The notes under the pieces are model-generated. The model worked only from the letters and a program-made list of their open reading frames with translations. It was not told the DNA's origin and made no database searches. A stretch of DNA of 64,000 bases from Bacillota bacterium (lineage in GTDB: Bacteria; Bacillota; Clostridia; Acetivibrionales; DSM-27016). Of the stretch, positions 43,891-53,322 are shown piece after piece. The DNA is taken from contig JAEWDM010000022.1 in NCBI GenBank assembly GCA_023390115.1, positions 62,001-126,000 on the forward strand, given 5' to 3'. Numbering within the stretch: position 1 is the first letter of the stretch; every line of letters begins with the position of its first letter. The translations under genes were made by a program, and so were the position numbers.

Positions 43891-45633
43891 ATGAAGGGTT
43901 TTGTAAAAGTATTCTGCCTGCTCTTTGTTTTTTCGCTTGCGGTGGCTTTTAATATGTCTGCTGCTTACGCAGAGGAAGCTCCTTCAGCAAGTTCTGAGCT
44001 TCTTATCTCCAGGCAAAGTGCACTGGCTGAAAAGGAAGGCAAAAAAATACTGGAGTTTCCTGACGCAAATCTTGAGAAGGCTGTGAGGGATGCTTTGGGA
44101 AAGGCTAACGGAGATATATCCTTAGAGGAGGCAAGTAAACTTGAGTCTCTGAAAGCTTCGGACAGCGGGATATGGGAGCTTGAAGGAATACAATACCTTG
44201 CCGGACTGAAGAAGCTTGAGTTATCGGAAAATAAAATAAAAGACATTTCTGCCATTTCCGAACTAAAAAACCTTGAGTCGTTAAATTTGCAAAATAATAT
44301 GATAGGCGATATCAGCCCATTGGAGAGCCTTAAAAAAATTAAGACTGTAGACCTGTGGGATGCCCGGTCCCTTGAAGAGCTCAAACTTATTGACAGGGCT
44401 GCTGAGGAAATAATAAAAAAAGTTATAAAGCCGGGAATGACAGAGCTTGAAAAAGAAATAGCCCTGCATGACTACATCGTCTGCAACACCGACTACGACA
44501 AAGAGAATTATTATAACAACACTATACCGAGGGAATCCCATGATCCCTATGGCGTACTCATTAAAAAGGTCGGAGTATGCGACGGGTATGCCGAAACAAT
44601 GAATATACTTCTCTCCAAATGCGGTATTGAAAGCAGTGTTGTAATAGGAGAAGGAATAGGCGATTTGGGCTGGGAAGGCCATGCATGGAATATTGTAAAA
44701 ATAGACGGAGTGTATTATCATCTCGACGCTACCTATAACGATCCTATTACGGAAGACGGCTCAAGCTATATGCAGCATAAGTATTTTAATGTTTCTGATA
44801 TTCAGATGGGTATAGATCATAAATGGGATCGCAAGAAATACCCTGCGTGCAAGGAGGATAACCCTGTTTACTGGATTGATCTGGCTGAGGAAAGAAATGC
44901 GGCGGTGGGAAGGGATGCATACGTAACGGTTGAAAATGAAACCCTTTACAGGAAAAGCCTTACCGGCAGCTCCGATGCTGTAAAGCTTTGTGAGGACAGG
45001 GTATCCGATGTCAGCCTTGACGGAATCTGGATATACTACAGGAATTTAAGCGACGGGAATAAGGTTTATAAGATAACCTTGGGCGGCACAATGAGGACAA
45101 GGCTTAACAATGAAAGCTCAAGCTTTGTCAGTGTGTATGAGAATATGATTTTTTATCTCAATGACAAAAACAGGATATGCAGGATTGATACAAACGGAAA
45201 TAGTAAGACCTTTATGAACAGTGATGCGCTGGTCAGCTACTTTACCATTAAGGACGGGTGGATTTATTACAGGTGCTTCAACTGGGACAAGGGTGCTGCA
45301 CTCTACAGGGTAAAAACCGACGGAACAATAAGGCTTCCAGTAATAACCGACTCTCTTGAGGGCTTTAATTTGACTGAGGAGGGCTATAAGGTTTCGTATT
45401 TCACAGGAAGGTTTGAATATATTATTGATGATTGGGTCTACTATGTAAATGAAAGCGACGGAGGCAAAATTTATAAGGTTAAGGTTGCGGGAGACGGCAA
45501 AACAAAGCTCAATGACCACAGAAGCTCAAAGCTTGAGATTCAAAGCGGCTTTATCTACTATAAAAATGAAGACGGAAAGTATTGCAGGATGAAAATGGAT
45601 GGGAGTATGCCTCCCGAGGTTTTAGAGGAATAA
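43891..45633 (+). CDS. Secreted LRR and transglutaminase-like protein with propeller-like repeats
   Basis: This 580-residue exported protein starts at ATG 43891 after AAAGGAG. A signal peptide (about 1-27) is followed by leucine-rich repeats (about 95-165), then a transglutaminase-like core with catalytic Cys230 (GVCDGYAET), His264 (GHAWNIV) and Asp279 (YHLDATY). The C-terminal half (about 310-580) has repeated YYR/IYYKN-type units as in DUF5050-like beta-propeller proteins. A cell-surface protease or cross-linking role is possible; the three active residues are intact. A terminator follows directly. Confidence 0.85.
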   Translation: MKGFVKVFCLLFVFSLAVAFNMSAAYAEEAPSASSELLISRQSALAEKEGKKILEFPDANLEKAVRDALGKANGDISLEEASKLESLKASDSGIWELEGIQYLAGLKKLELSENKIKDISAISELKNLESLNLQNNMIGDISPLESLKKIKTVDLWDARSLEELKLIDRAAEEIIKKVIKPGMTELEKEIALHDYIVCNTDYDKENYYNNTIPRESHDPYGVLIKKVGVCDGYAETMNILLSKCGIESSVVIGEGIGDLGWEGHAWNIVKIDGVYYHLDATYNDPITEDGSSYMQHKYFNVSDIQMGIDHKWDRKKYPACKEDNPVYWIDLAEERNAAVGRDAYVTVENETLYRKSLTGSSDAVKLCEDRVSDVSLDGIWIYYRNLSDGNKVYKITLGGTMRTRLNNESSSFVSVYENMIFYLNDKNRICRIDTNGNSKTFMNSDALVSYFTIKDGWIYYRCFNWDKGAALYRVKTDGTIRLPVITDSLEGFNLTEEGYKVSYFTGRFEYIIDDWVYYVNESDGGKIYKVKVAGDGKTKLNDHRSSKLEIQSGFIYYKNEDGKYCRMKMDGSMPPEVLEE

Positions 45634-45681
45634 AAAAGCTGCCCTTTATAAAGCCAATTTTTTTAGAGGACAGCTTTTTTT
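45633..45681 (+). terminator. Intrinsic terminator of the transglutaminase-like gene
   Basis: AAAAAAGCTG, right at the stop codon, pairs with CAGCTTTTTT (45671-45680). The right half, from seven Ts through AGAGGACAGC to the next T-run, recurs at 46791-46813. The following 270 bp up to the next gene are AT-rich with a small dyad TAGAAT-CAA-ATTCTA at 45868 and no gene that I can see. Confidence 0.7.
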
Positions 45682-45950
45682 AGATTTGGATTAGTACTAA
45701 AAAATTTATTTTTGTGTAATCTTGTTTATTCATCTAACAAAGTGAGTATACTAATATGTATGTTTTATAAGAAATGTGCTTTTAAATAATTATTAAATTT
45801 TTGCAATAATTTAATGCTTACTATATATTTAAATATCATTAAAATGAGATAATAAATTCTCGTTTGCTAGAATCAAATTCTAATATTTACATTTATTGTA
45901 GATATATTTATAATTAGTATATTATAAATTATGAAAGGATGTGTATATTT

Positions 45951-46670
45951 TTGAGAAAAATTAAAAAGTTTTTTAGTATTAGCATGGTTCTGATAATTAT
46001 GGTTCTATCTATGGCTACATCTGCCTTTGCTGCCCCAAATGCAGATGTTCAAAAAATTGATAACAGAAGCGATATGGAGATTGTTAACGACAACCTAAAA
46101 GCAAAAGGATTCAAAGAATTAAAGAGCAGTGATATTAATTTTTTAGAAAAGGATGGTCAATGGGAAAAGATAGTTAAATATTTTAGAAACAGTGATAGTA
46201 AAACCCAACTGGATTATAAAGTGATACCCTTTGAAAACGGTTCTTTAGCAATTGTTCCAAAAGGATGTAATGTAACAGTAAGTAGTGATGAAAGCAAAAA
46301 GGATACTATCATTGAGCCCTCTACATCATCAAATTCTTTGACAAGTGCTACATCGTCATTGGCTTCTGGTGGAACTTATTATTTAAGAGACTCTTTCAAC
46401 AAGACCTTTTCCATTGAGGCATGGGTTAGAGATATTCAAGTTACTACAACAGGATTGAAAATTTGGTACTACTATAAAAGTGATACTGTTCATTCAATAA
46501 ACTTTGATGGAAACTACTATTATTGCTATTCTACTAGTCCTAGCACACATACATATAATACGGTTCAATTTACTAATATAGTAAATGGGTATTATGATAT
46601 ACAATTAAGAAAAGATTCGTCTAGTACCAGTGCAAACCTTTATGGAGAAATCGGTGATGGTCCAATCTAG
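45951..46670 (+). CDS. Secreted protein of unknown function
   Basis: This 239-residue exported protein has a signal peptide (MRKIKKFFSISMVLIIMVLS..., cleavage near AFA) and an unrecognised mature part with a Ser/Thr-rich linker (about 125-145) followed by an aromatic, beta-type domain with many Tyr (IWYYYKSD, NYYYCYSTSPS). I chose TTG 45951, with AAGGA 11 bp upstream; an ATG at 45939 abuts the ribosome site. It is more AT-rich than the genes on each side and is bracketed by copies of the same terminator sequence, suggesting later insertion. Confidence 0.7.
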   Translation: MRKIKKFFSISMVLIIMVLSMATSAFAAPNADVQKIDNRSDMEIVNDNLKAKGFKELKSSDINFLEKDGQWEKIVKYFRNSDSKTQLDYKVIPFENGSLAIVPKGCNVTVSSDESKKDTIIEPSTSSNSLTSATSSLASGGTYYLRDSFNKTFSIEAWVRDIQVTTTGLKIWYYYKSDTVHSINFDGNYYYCYSTSPSTHTYNTVQFTNIVNGYYDIQLRKDSSSTSANLYGEIGDGPI

Positions 46671-46729
46671 TAAACGACTTTTATAACTAATCCAATAGTA
46701 ATAATAAGGATTGATATTCATAAATGCTA

Positions 46730-46813
46730 CCCTTTATAAAACTAAGTTTTATAAAGGGCAGTTAAAAAATTCATTAAATCGTCACCCCCCTTTTTTTAGA
46801 GGACAGCTTTTTT
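46730..46813 (+). terminator. Hairpin plus repeated terminator half after the unknown secreted protein
   Basis: A perfect 14-bp stem (CCCTTTATAAAACT and its complement, 46730-46758) is followed at 46791 by the 23-nt T-run/AGAGGACAGC/T-run sequence also present at 45658. The rest of the gap to 47036 is AT-rich without a gene. Confidence 0.7.
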
Positions 46814-47035
46814 ATTATTTCAAAGCCTTTTTTTGGTATATAAACTTAAATATAAGCTTATTGCTTAGCCAGTATATTATAAGGATATCAATGAAAAAAA
46901 TATCAACTCTGAAGTTAACCTTTTTTAAGTTATCTAATAATAGCAGATAAGCTCTTTTATTCGGCATCTCATAATCCATAAAGTAAAAGAAGTTGAAAGG
47001 GGCATTATTTTTGGCTATAAGCTTTAAAACTATAC

Positions 47036-48112
47036 TCAGCCCAGATCTGAGATGGAACTCTTGATCAGCGCCTCGTCGTCAATGGCGCACTGCACCACTT
47101 CCCCTATCCCCTTTGGAAGCACAAACTGAAGTCTGCCGTTTTTTATCTTTTTATCGTAAAACATCTGATTAAATACACTCTGCACATCTATGCCCTCCAG
47201 CCTCACCGGAAGGCCTATTTTTACCAGGGCATCCTCTACGCGCCTTACAACGTCTTCCCTGACCATTTCAAGCCTTCTGGCCATTTTAAAAGCTCCTGCC
47301 ATTCCCAGAGATACACATTCCCCGTGCAGATACTCAAAATCATACACGCTTTCTATCGCATGGCCTATTGTATGCCCGAAATTAAGTATTGCCCTGAGAC
47401 CGCTCTCCTTTTCGTCCTGCTCCACGATAGAGCCTTTTATGGAACAGTTTGTCTTTGTTATATACTGCAGCACATCTTCATTAAAGCTGAATATTTTTTC
47501 GGTGTTATAATCAATGTACTCAAAAAAATCTGCATCTCTTATTATTCCATGCTTTATGATTTCGGCAAAGCCTGAGATAAACTCTTTTTTAGGCTGTGTC
47601 CTTAATGTATTTACGTTTATATATACAAGCCTGGGCTGGTAAAAGGCTCCTACTATATTTTTGCTCCCCTCAAAATCAACCCCTACCTTCCCTCCTACAC
47701 TGCTGTCGGCCTGTGCAAGCGATGAGGTTGGGATCTGCACAAAATTTATCCCCCTTAAAAAGGTGGCGGCTGCAAAGCCTGTAATATCCCCTACAACACC
47801 TCCACCCAGGGCTATAACGGCAGAGCTTCTGTCAAGTCTCTGGTCTATCATGAACTTATAGATATCGGTAACGGTATTTATGTTTTTACTCTTTTCTCCC
47901 GCCGGTATAACAAATTTTACAACCTCATATCCCGATGACTTAAGAGCTGCTATGCATTCCGCAGACTGGTGCCTCTCCACATTGGTATCGGTAACCAGCA
48001 CAAGCCTTCCCCCCAGCCTCGCCCCTGCAATGCATTTGCCTATGCTGGAGTAATCGGAGGTAATATAAATGGGATAGCTGCGCTCCCCTAAATTAATGTT
48101 AAATTTGTTCAT
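47036..48112 (-). CDS. aroB: 3-dehydroquinate synthase
   Basis: AroB turns DAHP into 3-dehydroquinate, step two of the shikimate pathway, using NAD and a metal ion. The 358-residue length is usual. Family motifs are clear: ALGGGVVGDITGFAAATFLRG, QIPTSSLAQADSSVGGKVG, and the metal-binding HGIIRD, NFGHTIGHAIE and LHGECVSLGM. It lies 40 bp after ileS on the minus strand and is not grouped with other aro genes here. Confidence 0.96.
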   Translation of the reverse strand: MNKFNINLGERSYPIYITSDYSSIGKCIAGARLGGRLVLVTDTNVERHQSAECIAALKSSGYEVVKFVIPAGEKSKNINTVTDIYKFMIDQRLDRSSAVIALGGGVVGDITGFAAATFLRGINFVQIPTSSLAQADSSVGGKVGVDFEGSKNIVGAFYQPRLVYINVNTLRTQPKKEFISGFAEIIKHGIIRDADFFEYIDYNTEKIFSFNEDVLQYITKTNCSIKGSIVEQDEKESGLRAILNFGHTIGHAIESVYDFEYLHGECVSLGMAGAFKMARRLEMVREDVVRRVEDALVKIGLPVRLEGIDVQSVFNQMFYDKKIKNGRLQFVLPKGIGEVVQCAIDDEALIKSSISDLG

Positions 48113-48152
48113 AAAGCCCCCCTTATATAATCAAAGAACAGAATAAGAGATA

Positions 48153-51100
48153 TCAGTTCTTTACGACTGTTATAAATACCTTCTCACCGTTAATATTCCA
48201 TTCCTTTTCATAGCCGTCGGCGCTTCCCTCGGATATGCCGGAAGCCAGTACCTCGGCAGCAATTTGCTGCTTATTGCCCAGAATGATATTCCCTATTTGG
48301 GTATTATCCCTGTAAAACAGCTTTATGTTGTCCTGAACCTCAAAGCCTGCTTCCTTTCTCATTGTCTGAATCTTACTTATGAGCTCGCGCACAAAGCCCT
48401 CCTCTATCAGCTCGGGGGTGAGATTTGTGTCCAGCACCACTGTGATGTCCCTGTCGCTCTCCGCAACAAAGCCTTCCCTCTGTGTTGTTTCAACCAGTAC
48501 GTCGGACTTGGCAAGCTCTACTGTCTGGCCATTAACCTCAAAGCTTATTGTTTCGCTCCTGTTAAAGCTGTCCATGACCTCATTTCCGTCAAGCGTATTA
48601 AGCGTTGCGGCAATCTGAGTAACCAGCTTTCCGTATTTAGGGCCCAGTGTCCTGAGCTGAGGCTTGAATTTGTAAGCGGTAAAGTGTGATGCATCCTCCG
48701 TAAAAATTATCCGCTTTATATTCAGCTCGTCAAGCACAAGCTCCTTGAAAATTTCAGGAAGCTCAAAATCCGCTTTTACATACATTTTCCCTATAGGCTG
48801 CCTGTTTTTTATGTTTGCAGAGTTTCTGCAGGCCCTTCCCTGAACGACAACCCTTAATACCAGCTCCATGTTTTTTTCCAGTTCCCTGTCTACCGCCTTT
48901 TCATCAACCTCAGGGAACCCGCACAGATGCACACTCTCAGCAGCGCCTGCATCGACGCTTTTAACAATATTCCTGTATATGGACTCCGAGATAAAAGGAA
49001 CAAATGGGGCAGCAAGCTTTGTTACCGTCACAAGCACGGTGTTTAACGTCATATAGGCATTTATTTTATCCTGCTCCATGCCCGTATGCCAGAAGCGTTC
49101 TCTGCTGCGCCTTACATACCAGTTGCTCAGCTCGTCTGTGAAATCCTGTATGGCCCTTGCGGATTCCGTTATTCTATAGCCCTCAAGATTTTTGTCAACA
49201 GTATCTATAAGAGTATTCATTTTGGACAGAATCCATTTGTCAATTACAGGCAGCTTATCATATTCAAGCTTATGGTCACACGGGTTAAATTTGTCTATAT
49301 TGGCGTAGAGGATGTAGAAGGCATAGGTATTCCACAGTGTTCCCATAAACTTTCTCTGGCCCTCGCTGACAGCCTCCTCATAAAATCTGCTTGGAAGCCA
49401 CGGAGCGCTGCCGGTGTAAAAATACCAGCGTACGGCATCTGCCCCTTGCTTATCCAGAACAGTCCACGGATCAACAACATTTCCCTTGTGCTTGCTCATT
49501 TTCTGACCATCCTTGTCCTGCACATGCCCAAGAACAACAACATTCTTATATGAAGGCTCGTCAAACAGCAGGGTGGAAATTGCCAGAAGGGTATAGAACC
49601 AGCCTCTGGTCTGGTCTATGGCCTCACTGATAAAATCCGCGGGGAAATTATCCCGGAATATATCCTCGTTTTCAAAAGGGTAATGCCACTGGGCAAAGGG
49701 CATTGCTCCCGAGTCAAACCAGCAGTCTATTACCTCGGAAACCCTCTTCATTTTACCGTCTGCACACTTGGGACATCTTAAAAGCACTCCGTCTATATAG
49801 GGCTTGTGCAGCTCAATATTGTCAGGCACATTCTCCCCCATGGCCTTAAGCTCCTCAATGCTTCCTATTACATGCCTGTGCCCGCATTGGCATTCCCATA
49901 TGGGAAGAGGAGTACCCCAGTATCTTTCGCGGCTTAAGCCCCAGTCAACGACATTCTCCAAAAAATTCCCGAAACGCCCCTCCTTTATATTGTCGGGCAG
50001 CCAGTTGATTTTATTATTGTTTTTTATAAGCTTATCTCTGACCTCCGTCATTCTTATGAACCATGTGTCACGGGCATAGTAAAGCAGAGGAGTGTCGCAT
50101 CTCCAGCAGAACGGGTATGAATGCTCATAATCCATGGACTTGTATAAAAGGTTTCTCTGGTCAAGGTTTTTGATTATCTCAGCATCCGCATCCTTGGCAA
50201 ATACACCCTTCCACGGCTCCACGGAATCTACGAAATTACCCTGTTCGTTTACAAGCTGTACAAAGGGCAGATCATACTTTCTCCCTATGCTTGCGTCATC
50301 CTCACCGAAGGCCGGCGCAGTATGGACAATGCCGGTACCGTCGGTAGTGGTGACAAAGTCGCCGCAAACGACATAGAAGGCCTTTTTGTCTACTGCTGCG
50401 AAGTCAAATAAAGGCTCATATTCAATGCCTGCCAGATCCTTGCCGGAGATTTTGTCCAGTACGGTATATTCTTCCTTCAGCACTGTCCCGGCAAGAGCTT
50501 CTGCCAGTATATATGTCTCGTCCGCGCACTTTACCCTTATATATTCTATGTTGGGGTTTACCGTAAGAGCAACATTTGACGGCAGCGTCCATGGTGTCGT
50601 TGTCCATGCCATGAGGTATTCCTGCTTTTTGCCCTTTATCGCGAATTTTACATATATTGAGGTTTCCTTTACATCCTTATAGCCCTGTGCAACCTCATGG
50701 CTTGAAAGGGATGTTCCGCAGCGGGGGCAATAGGGAACAATCTTATGCCCCTTGTATATCAGGCCCTGATCCCATATTTGCTTTAACGCCCACCAGACAG
50801 ACTCTATATAGCTGTTGTGATAGGTTACGTACGGGTGATCCATGTCGGCCCAATAGCCCACTCTGTCGCTCATTTTGCGCCACTCGTTTTCGTACTTCCA
50901 TACGCTCTCCTTGCATTTCTTTATAAAGGGCTCAACTCCGTATTTTTCTATTTCAGGCTTTCCGTTTATGCCAAGCAGCTTTTCCACCTCAAGCTCCACG
51001 GGAAGCCCATGGGTGTCCCATCCGGCCTTCCTTAATACCTTGTAGCCCTTCATTGTTTTATACCGGGGTATTATATCCTTAACAACCCTTGTTATGATAT

Positions 51101-51272
51101 GCCCTATATGAGGCTTTCCGTTAGCAGTAGGAGGCCCGTCGTAAAAAGTAAAGGTAGGTCCTCCGGCTCTTATCTCAATGCTTCTCTTAAAAATATCCTT
51201 TTCCTTCCAGAACCTAGAAACTTCATGCTCCCTGTCGATAAAGTTCAGGTTTGTGGACACTTTTTCATACAT
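48153..51272 (-). CDS. ileS: Isoleucyl-tRNA synthetase, type-2-like long form
   Basis: IleRS charges tRNA-Ile. At 1039 residues, with an N-terminus beginning MYEKVSTNLNFIDREHEVSR, it belongs to the longer, eukaryote-like type 2 group, which is often less sensitive to mupirocin than type 1 enzymes. The ATP site HIGH (in KPHIGHIITR) and KMSKH (QKMSKHKGN) are canonical, an editing domain lies between, and zinc-type motifs CPRCGTSLSSHE and CPKCADGK are visible. The gene has a T-box leader. Reduced mupirocin sensitivity is an inference from the subtype. Confidence 0.93.
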   Translation of the reverse strand: MYEKVSTNLNFIDREHEVSRFWKEKDIFKRSIEIRAGGPTFTFYDGPPTANGKPHIGHIITRVVKDIIPRYKTMKGYKVLRKAGWDTHGLPVELEVEKLLGINGKPEIEKYGVEPFIKKCKESVWKYENEWRKMSDRVGYWADMDHPYVTYHNSYIESVWWALKQIWDQGLIYKGHKIVPYCPRCGTSLSSHEVAQGYKDVKETSIYVKFAIKGKKQEYLMAWTTTPWTLPSNVALTVNPNIEYIRVKCADETYILAEALAGTVLKEEYTVLDKISGKDLAGIEYEPLFDFAAVDKKAFYVVCGDFVTTTDGTGIVHTAPAFGEDDASIGRKYDLPFVQLVNEQGNFVDSVEPWKGVFAKDADAEIIKNLDQRNLLYKSMDYEHSYPFCWRCDTPLLYYARDTWFIRMTEVRDKLIKNNNKINWLPDNIKEGRFGNFLENVVDWGLSRERYWGTPLPIWECQCGHRHVIGSIEELKAMGENVPDNIELHKPYIDGVLLRCPKCADGKMKRVSEVIDCWFDSGAMPFAQWHYPFENEDIFRDNFPADFISEAIDQTRGWFYTLLAISTLLFDEPSYKNVVVLGHVQDKDGQKMSKHKGNVVDPWTVLDKQGADAVRWYFYTGSAPWLPSRFYEEAVSEGQRKFMGTLWNTYAFYILYANIDKFNPCDHKLEYDKLPVIDKWILSKMNTLIDTVDKNLEGYRITESARAIQDFTDELSNWYVRRSRERFWHTGMEQDKINAYMTLNTVLVTVTKLAAPFVPFISESIYRNIVKSVDAGAAESVHLCGFPEVDEKAVDRELEKNMELVLRVVVQGRACRNSANIKNRQPIGKMYVKADFELPEIFKELVLDELNIKRIIFTEDASHFTAYKFKPQLRTLGPKYGKLVTQIAATLNTLDGNEVMDSFNRSETISFEVNGQTVELAKSDVLVETTQREGFVAESDRDITVVLDTNLTPELIEEGFVRELISKIQTMRKEAGFEVQDNIKLFYRDNTQIGNIILGNKQQIAAEVLASGISEGSADGYEKEWNINGEKVFITVVKN

Positions 51273-51310
51273 TATTTATTACCTCCGAATCTATAGTTTA
51301 AAAAACAAAT

Positions 51311-51624
51311 AAAAAAGCCTTCTCAAAAATCCCTGTAAAGGGACGAGAAGGCATAGCTCACGCGGTACCACCCAATTTTATTATGACTTATTATAATCAC
51401 TTCATTGTAATAACGGTTTTACCCGGCACAGCTTACTTAGAAATCCCGTTGTTTAAGGCGGAACATTTCAGCCGGCAACTCATGGATGATTTTCAAAGAC
51501 CGGCTCTACAGGACTCGCACCATGCGGCCCATGCATAATAAACACGTCCGTCCGCCTGCTCTCTTATAAGAAGCCATACTCTTTTACTCTTTCCAATCAT
51601 AGCTTTTATTTTCTATATTATTTT
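51311..51624 (-). promoter_or_regulatory. Isoleucine T-box riboswitch leader of ileS
   Basis: The minus-strand leader shows the conserved T-box core TGGGTGGTACCGCG (51374-51361) and a downstream intrinsic terminator, stem GCCTTCTC/GAGAAGGC (51352-51317) with an inner TCCC/GGGA and then a T-run (to 51301). In the Stem I region an AGAGAGC element is followed by GAAAATCATCC, in which AUC (51490-51488) is the likely Ile specifier codon. Uncharged tRNA-Ile would pair and favour antitermination, raising ileS expression when isoleucine is short. Confidence 0.93.
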
Positions 51625-51630
51625 TATAGA

Positions 51631-51660
51631 ATTATACACCATAAAAAACTCATATGTCAA
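51631..51660 (-). promoter_or_regulatory. Sigma-A promoter of the ileS T-box leader
   Basis: TTGACA (51660-51655) and TATAAT (51636-51631) on the minus strand match consensus exactly, with 18-bp spacing. Transcription would start near 51624, just before the T-box, directly after the divIVA stop. Confidence 0.85.
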
Positions 51661-51666
51661 GGAAAG

Positions 51667-52122
51667 TTAGCTGTAGTCCTCAAACATCTGCTTCAATACC
51701 TCAAGCTGGGAAAGCAGCAAGGTCTCCGACTTGGATTTGAAGATATGAAGCTTCTTTCTCATTTCCTCGTATTCAAATTTTATTTTTATAACCTCCTGAT
51801 TGGCCTCTCCTATTATTTTCTGGGCTTTTATCTCAGCCTCTTTAATTATATTTTCAGCCTTTTCATATGAGTTCTTTTTAATATCCTCACTTGTCTGCTG
51901 GGCAACCAGCATTATATTTTGAAGAGAGTCCTCCATATTTTTATAGTGCTGAATGCCTTCATTCAGCACTGCAATTCTATCCTTTAAATCGACATTCTCA
52001 CGCACATATGCGGCGTAATCCTCGATTATTTTATCCAGCACCTCATTTACCTGATCCTCACTATAGCCCATAAAACCCTTTTTAAAGGTTAAATTCTGCA
52101 GATCATTAGGAGTATAATTCAC
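51667..52122 (-). CDS. divIVA: DivIVA-domain protein
   Basis: This 151-residue coiled-coil protein starts MNYTPNDLQNLTFKKGFMGYSEDQVNEVL, the membrane-binding DivIVA/GpsB N-terminus, then a long heptad-rich helix (about 30-145). DivIVA-type proteins mark curved membrane at poles and division sites. It closes the sepF-yggT-ylmH-divIVA run typical of Firmicutes, before the ileS T-box. The tail ends shortly after the coil, so oligomerisation is probably short-range. Confidence 0.9.
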   Translation of the reverse strand: MNYTPNDLQNLTFKKGFMGYSEDQVNEVLDKIIEDYAAYVRENVDLKDRIAVLNEGIQHYKNMEDSLQNIMLVAQQTSEDIKKNSYEKAENIIKEAEIKAQKIIGEANQEVIKIKFEYEEMRKKLHIFKSKSETLLLSQLEVLKQMFEDYS

Positions 52123-52221
52123 AAGCCCGCACCTCTCATTCTAAAAGCTTCTTAAGGTATATTATAGCAATAAAAGCTCCGCATGGGAATATAAATTATT
52201 GCTAAAATTTTCTATAAGCCA

Positions 52222-53025
52222 TTAAATAAACTTTTTCAGCAAAATCCTTATTCTATCCTTTCTTGTGTTGCCTCCGATGTCCTCCACGGCAACGCGGCCC
52301 TGACCCTTAATTGATATTATGTCTCCCTCCTTGACCTGCTTTGTCGGACTGCTGTTCATTTCCCAATTGAGGTTTACCTTTTCAGCCCTTATATAATCAC
52401 AGATCTTGCTTCTTGATATGCCAAAGCCCGCGCTCGCGACACAATCAAGCCTTAACGCTGCTACCGTAGCGTTAATTTCCTTTACCTTGCTTTGAACATC
52501 CTCCATATCAATAGTGTCACGAATGCTTGCGCTAACCTTTGCTCTTCCTATTCTTGACAAATTATAGCATATGTATTCCGCAATCTCACTCAGCACAATC
52601 ACATGGCATAAGTCCTCCTGCTCATCCTTCCTCACAAGAATATCTCCTGTTTTCTCTCTTTTTATGCCCAGGGCCATGAGTGCTCCCAGGTAGTCTCTGT
52701 GGGAAAGATCCTCCCTGCTTTTACTCTCTATTGTAAGAAGCCTTAAGGGATTTTCATCATACATTTCATCTTCATATGCAAAATCAGGGTGAAAAACTAC
52801 TATAGCTCTTTCAGCCCTCTCATAACCGCCTTGAAATGTATACCGGAGCCCCTTTACATGCTCTAAAGCCACGCGTACAAGACTCCTTTGATAAGGATCG
52901 AGAAAATCCGAATGTGCATAACTGTTTGCAGCTTCGGATTTAGCAGCTCTATCCAAAATTTTTGACACCAGCAGCTTGTCTTCAAGCTTTGAAATATTCT
53001 TTAAAATAAGCTCCTTTTTAATCAT
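52222..53025 (-). CDS. ylmH: YlmH family S4 RNA-binding protein
   Basis: This 267-residue protein has a C-terminal S4 RNA-binding domain (about 185-255, with SRSKICDYIRAEKVNLN) after a YlmH-specific N-terminal part. YlmH (RqcP2) binds stalled 50S subunits and helps ribosome quality control, and it sits in the division cluster of many Firmicutes. It starts 15 bp after yggT on the same strand with only a weak ribosome site, consistent with coupling. Confidence 0.92.
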   Translation of the reverse strand: MIKKELILKNISKLEDKLLVSKILDRAAKSEAANSYAHSDFLDPYQRSLVRVALEHVKGLRYTFQGGYERAERAIVVFHPDFAYEDEMYDENPLRLLTIESKSREDLSHRDYLGALMALGIKREKTGDILVRKDEQEDLCHVIVLSEIAEYICYNLSRIGRAKVSASIRDTIDMEDVQSKVKEINATVAALRLDCVASAGFGISRSKICDYIRAEKVNLNWEMNSSPTKQVKEGDIISIKGQGRVAVEDIGGNTRKDRIRILLKKFI

Positions 53026-53040
53026 TCTGTGTCCAATCCA

Positions 53041-53310
53041 TTATAAAAATCTGGCAAGCATATTTCTCAGCACGCTTATTAATAAAAAAGCAATTATGGG
53101 AGAAAAATCAAGCATCATGTTTCTCCCTGCAGCCGACCTTTCTATAAGGCCCCTTATAGGAGCAAGGATAGGCTCCGTAAGCTGGTACAGAAGTCTTATT
53201 ACCTTGTTGTCCTTTGAAATTGGAAGCCAGGATATTATTACTCTGGCAAGTATGGCATACTCAATAAATGCCAGAAGCAAATTTACAGCAGTACGAATCA
53301 AGCCCGTCAT
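53041..53310 (-). CDS. yggT: YggT family membrane protein
   Basis: This 89-residue membrane protein has two hydrophobic segments (about 3-25 and 65-88) joined by the family motif ISWLPISKDNKVIRLLYQLTEPILAPIRGLI. YggT proteins affect division and membrane behaviour and commonly lie next to sepF. It begins 12 bp after sepF. Confidence 0.92.
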   Translation of the reverse strand: MTGLIRTAVNLLLAFIEYAILARVIISWLPISKDNKVIRLLYQLTEPILAPIRGLIERSAAGRNMMLDFSPIIAFLLISVLRNMLARFL

Positions 53311-53322
53311 TAATTACCTCCG

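Noticed and set aside
49086..49553. 155-codon plus-strand frame inside ileS
   Set aside because: It is antisense to a conserved part of ileS and there is no sign of a separate protein.
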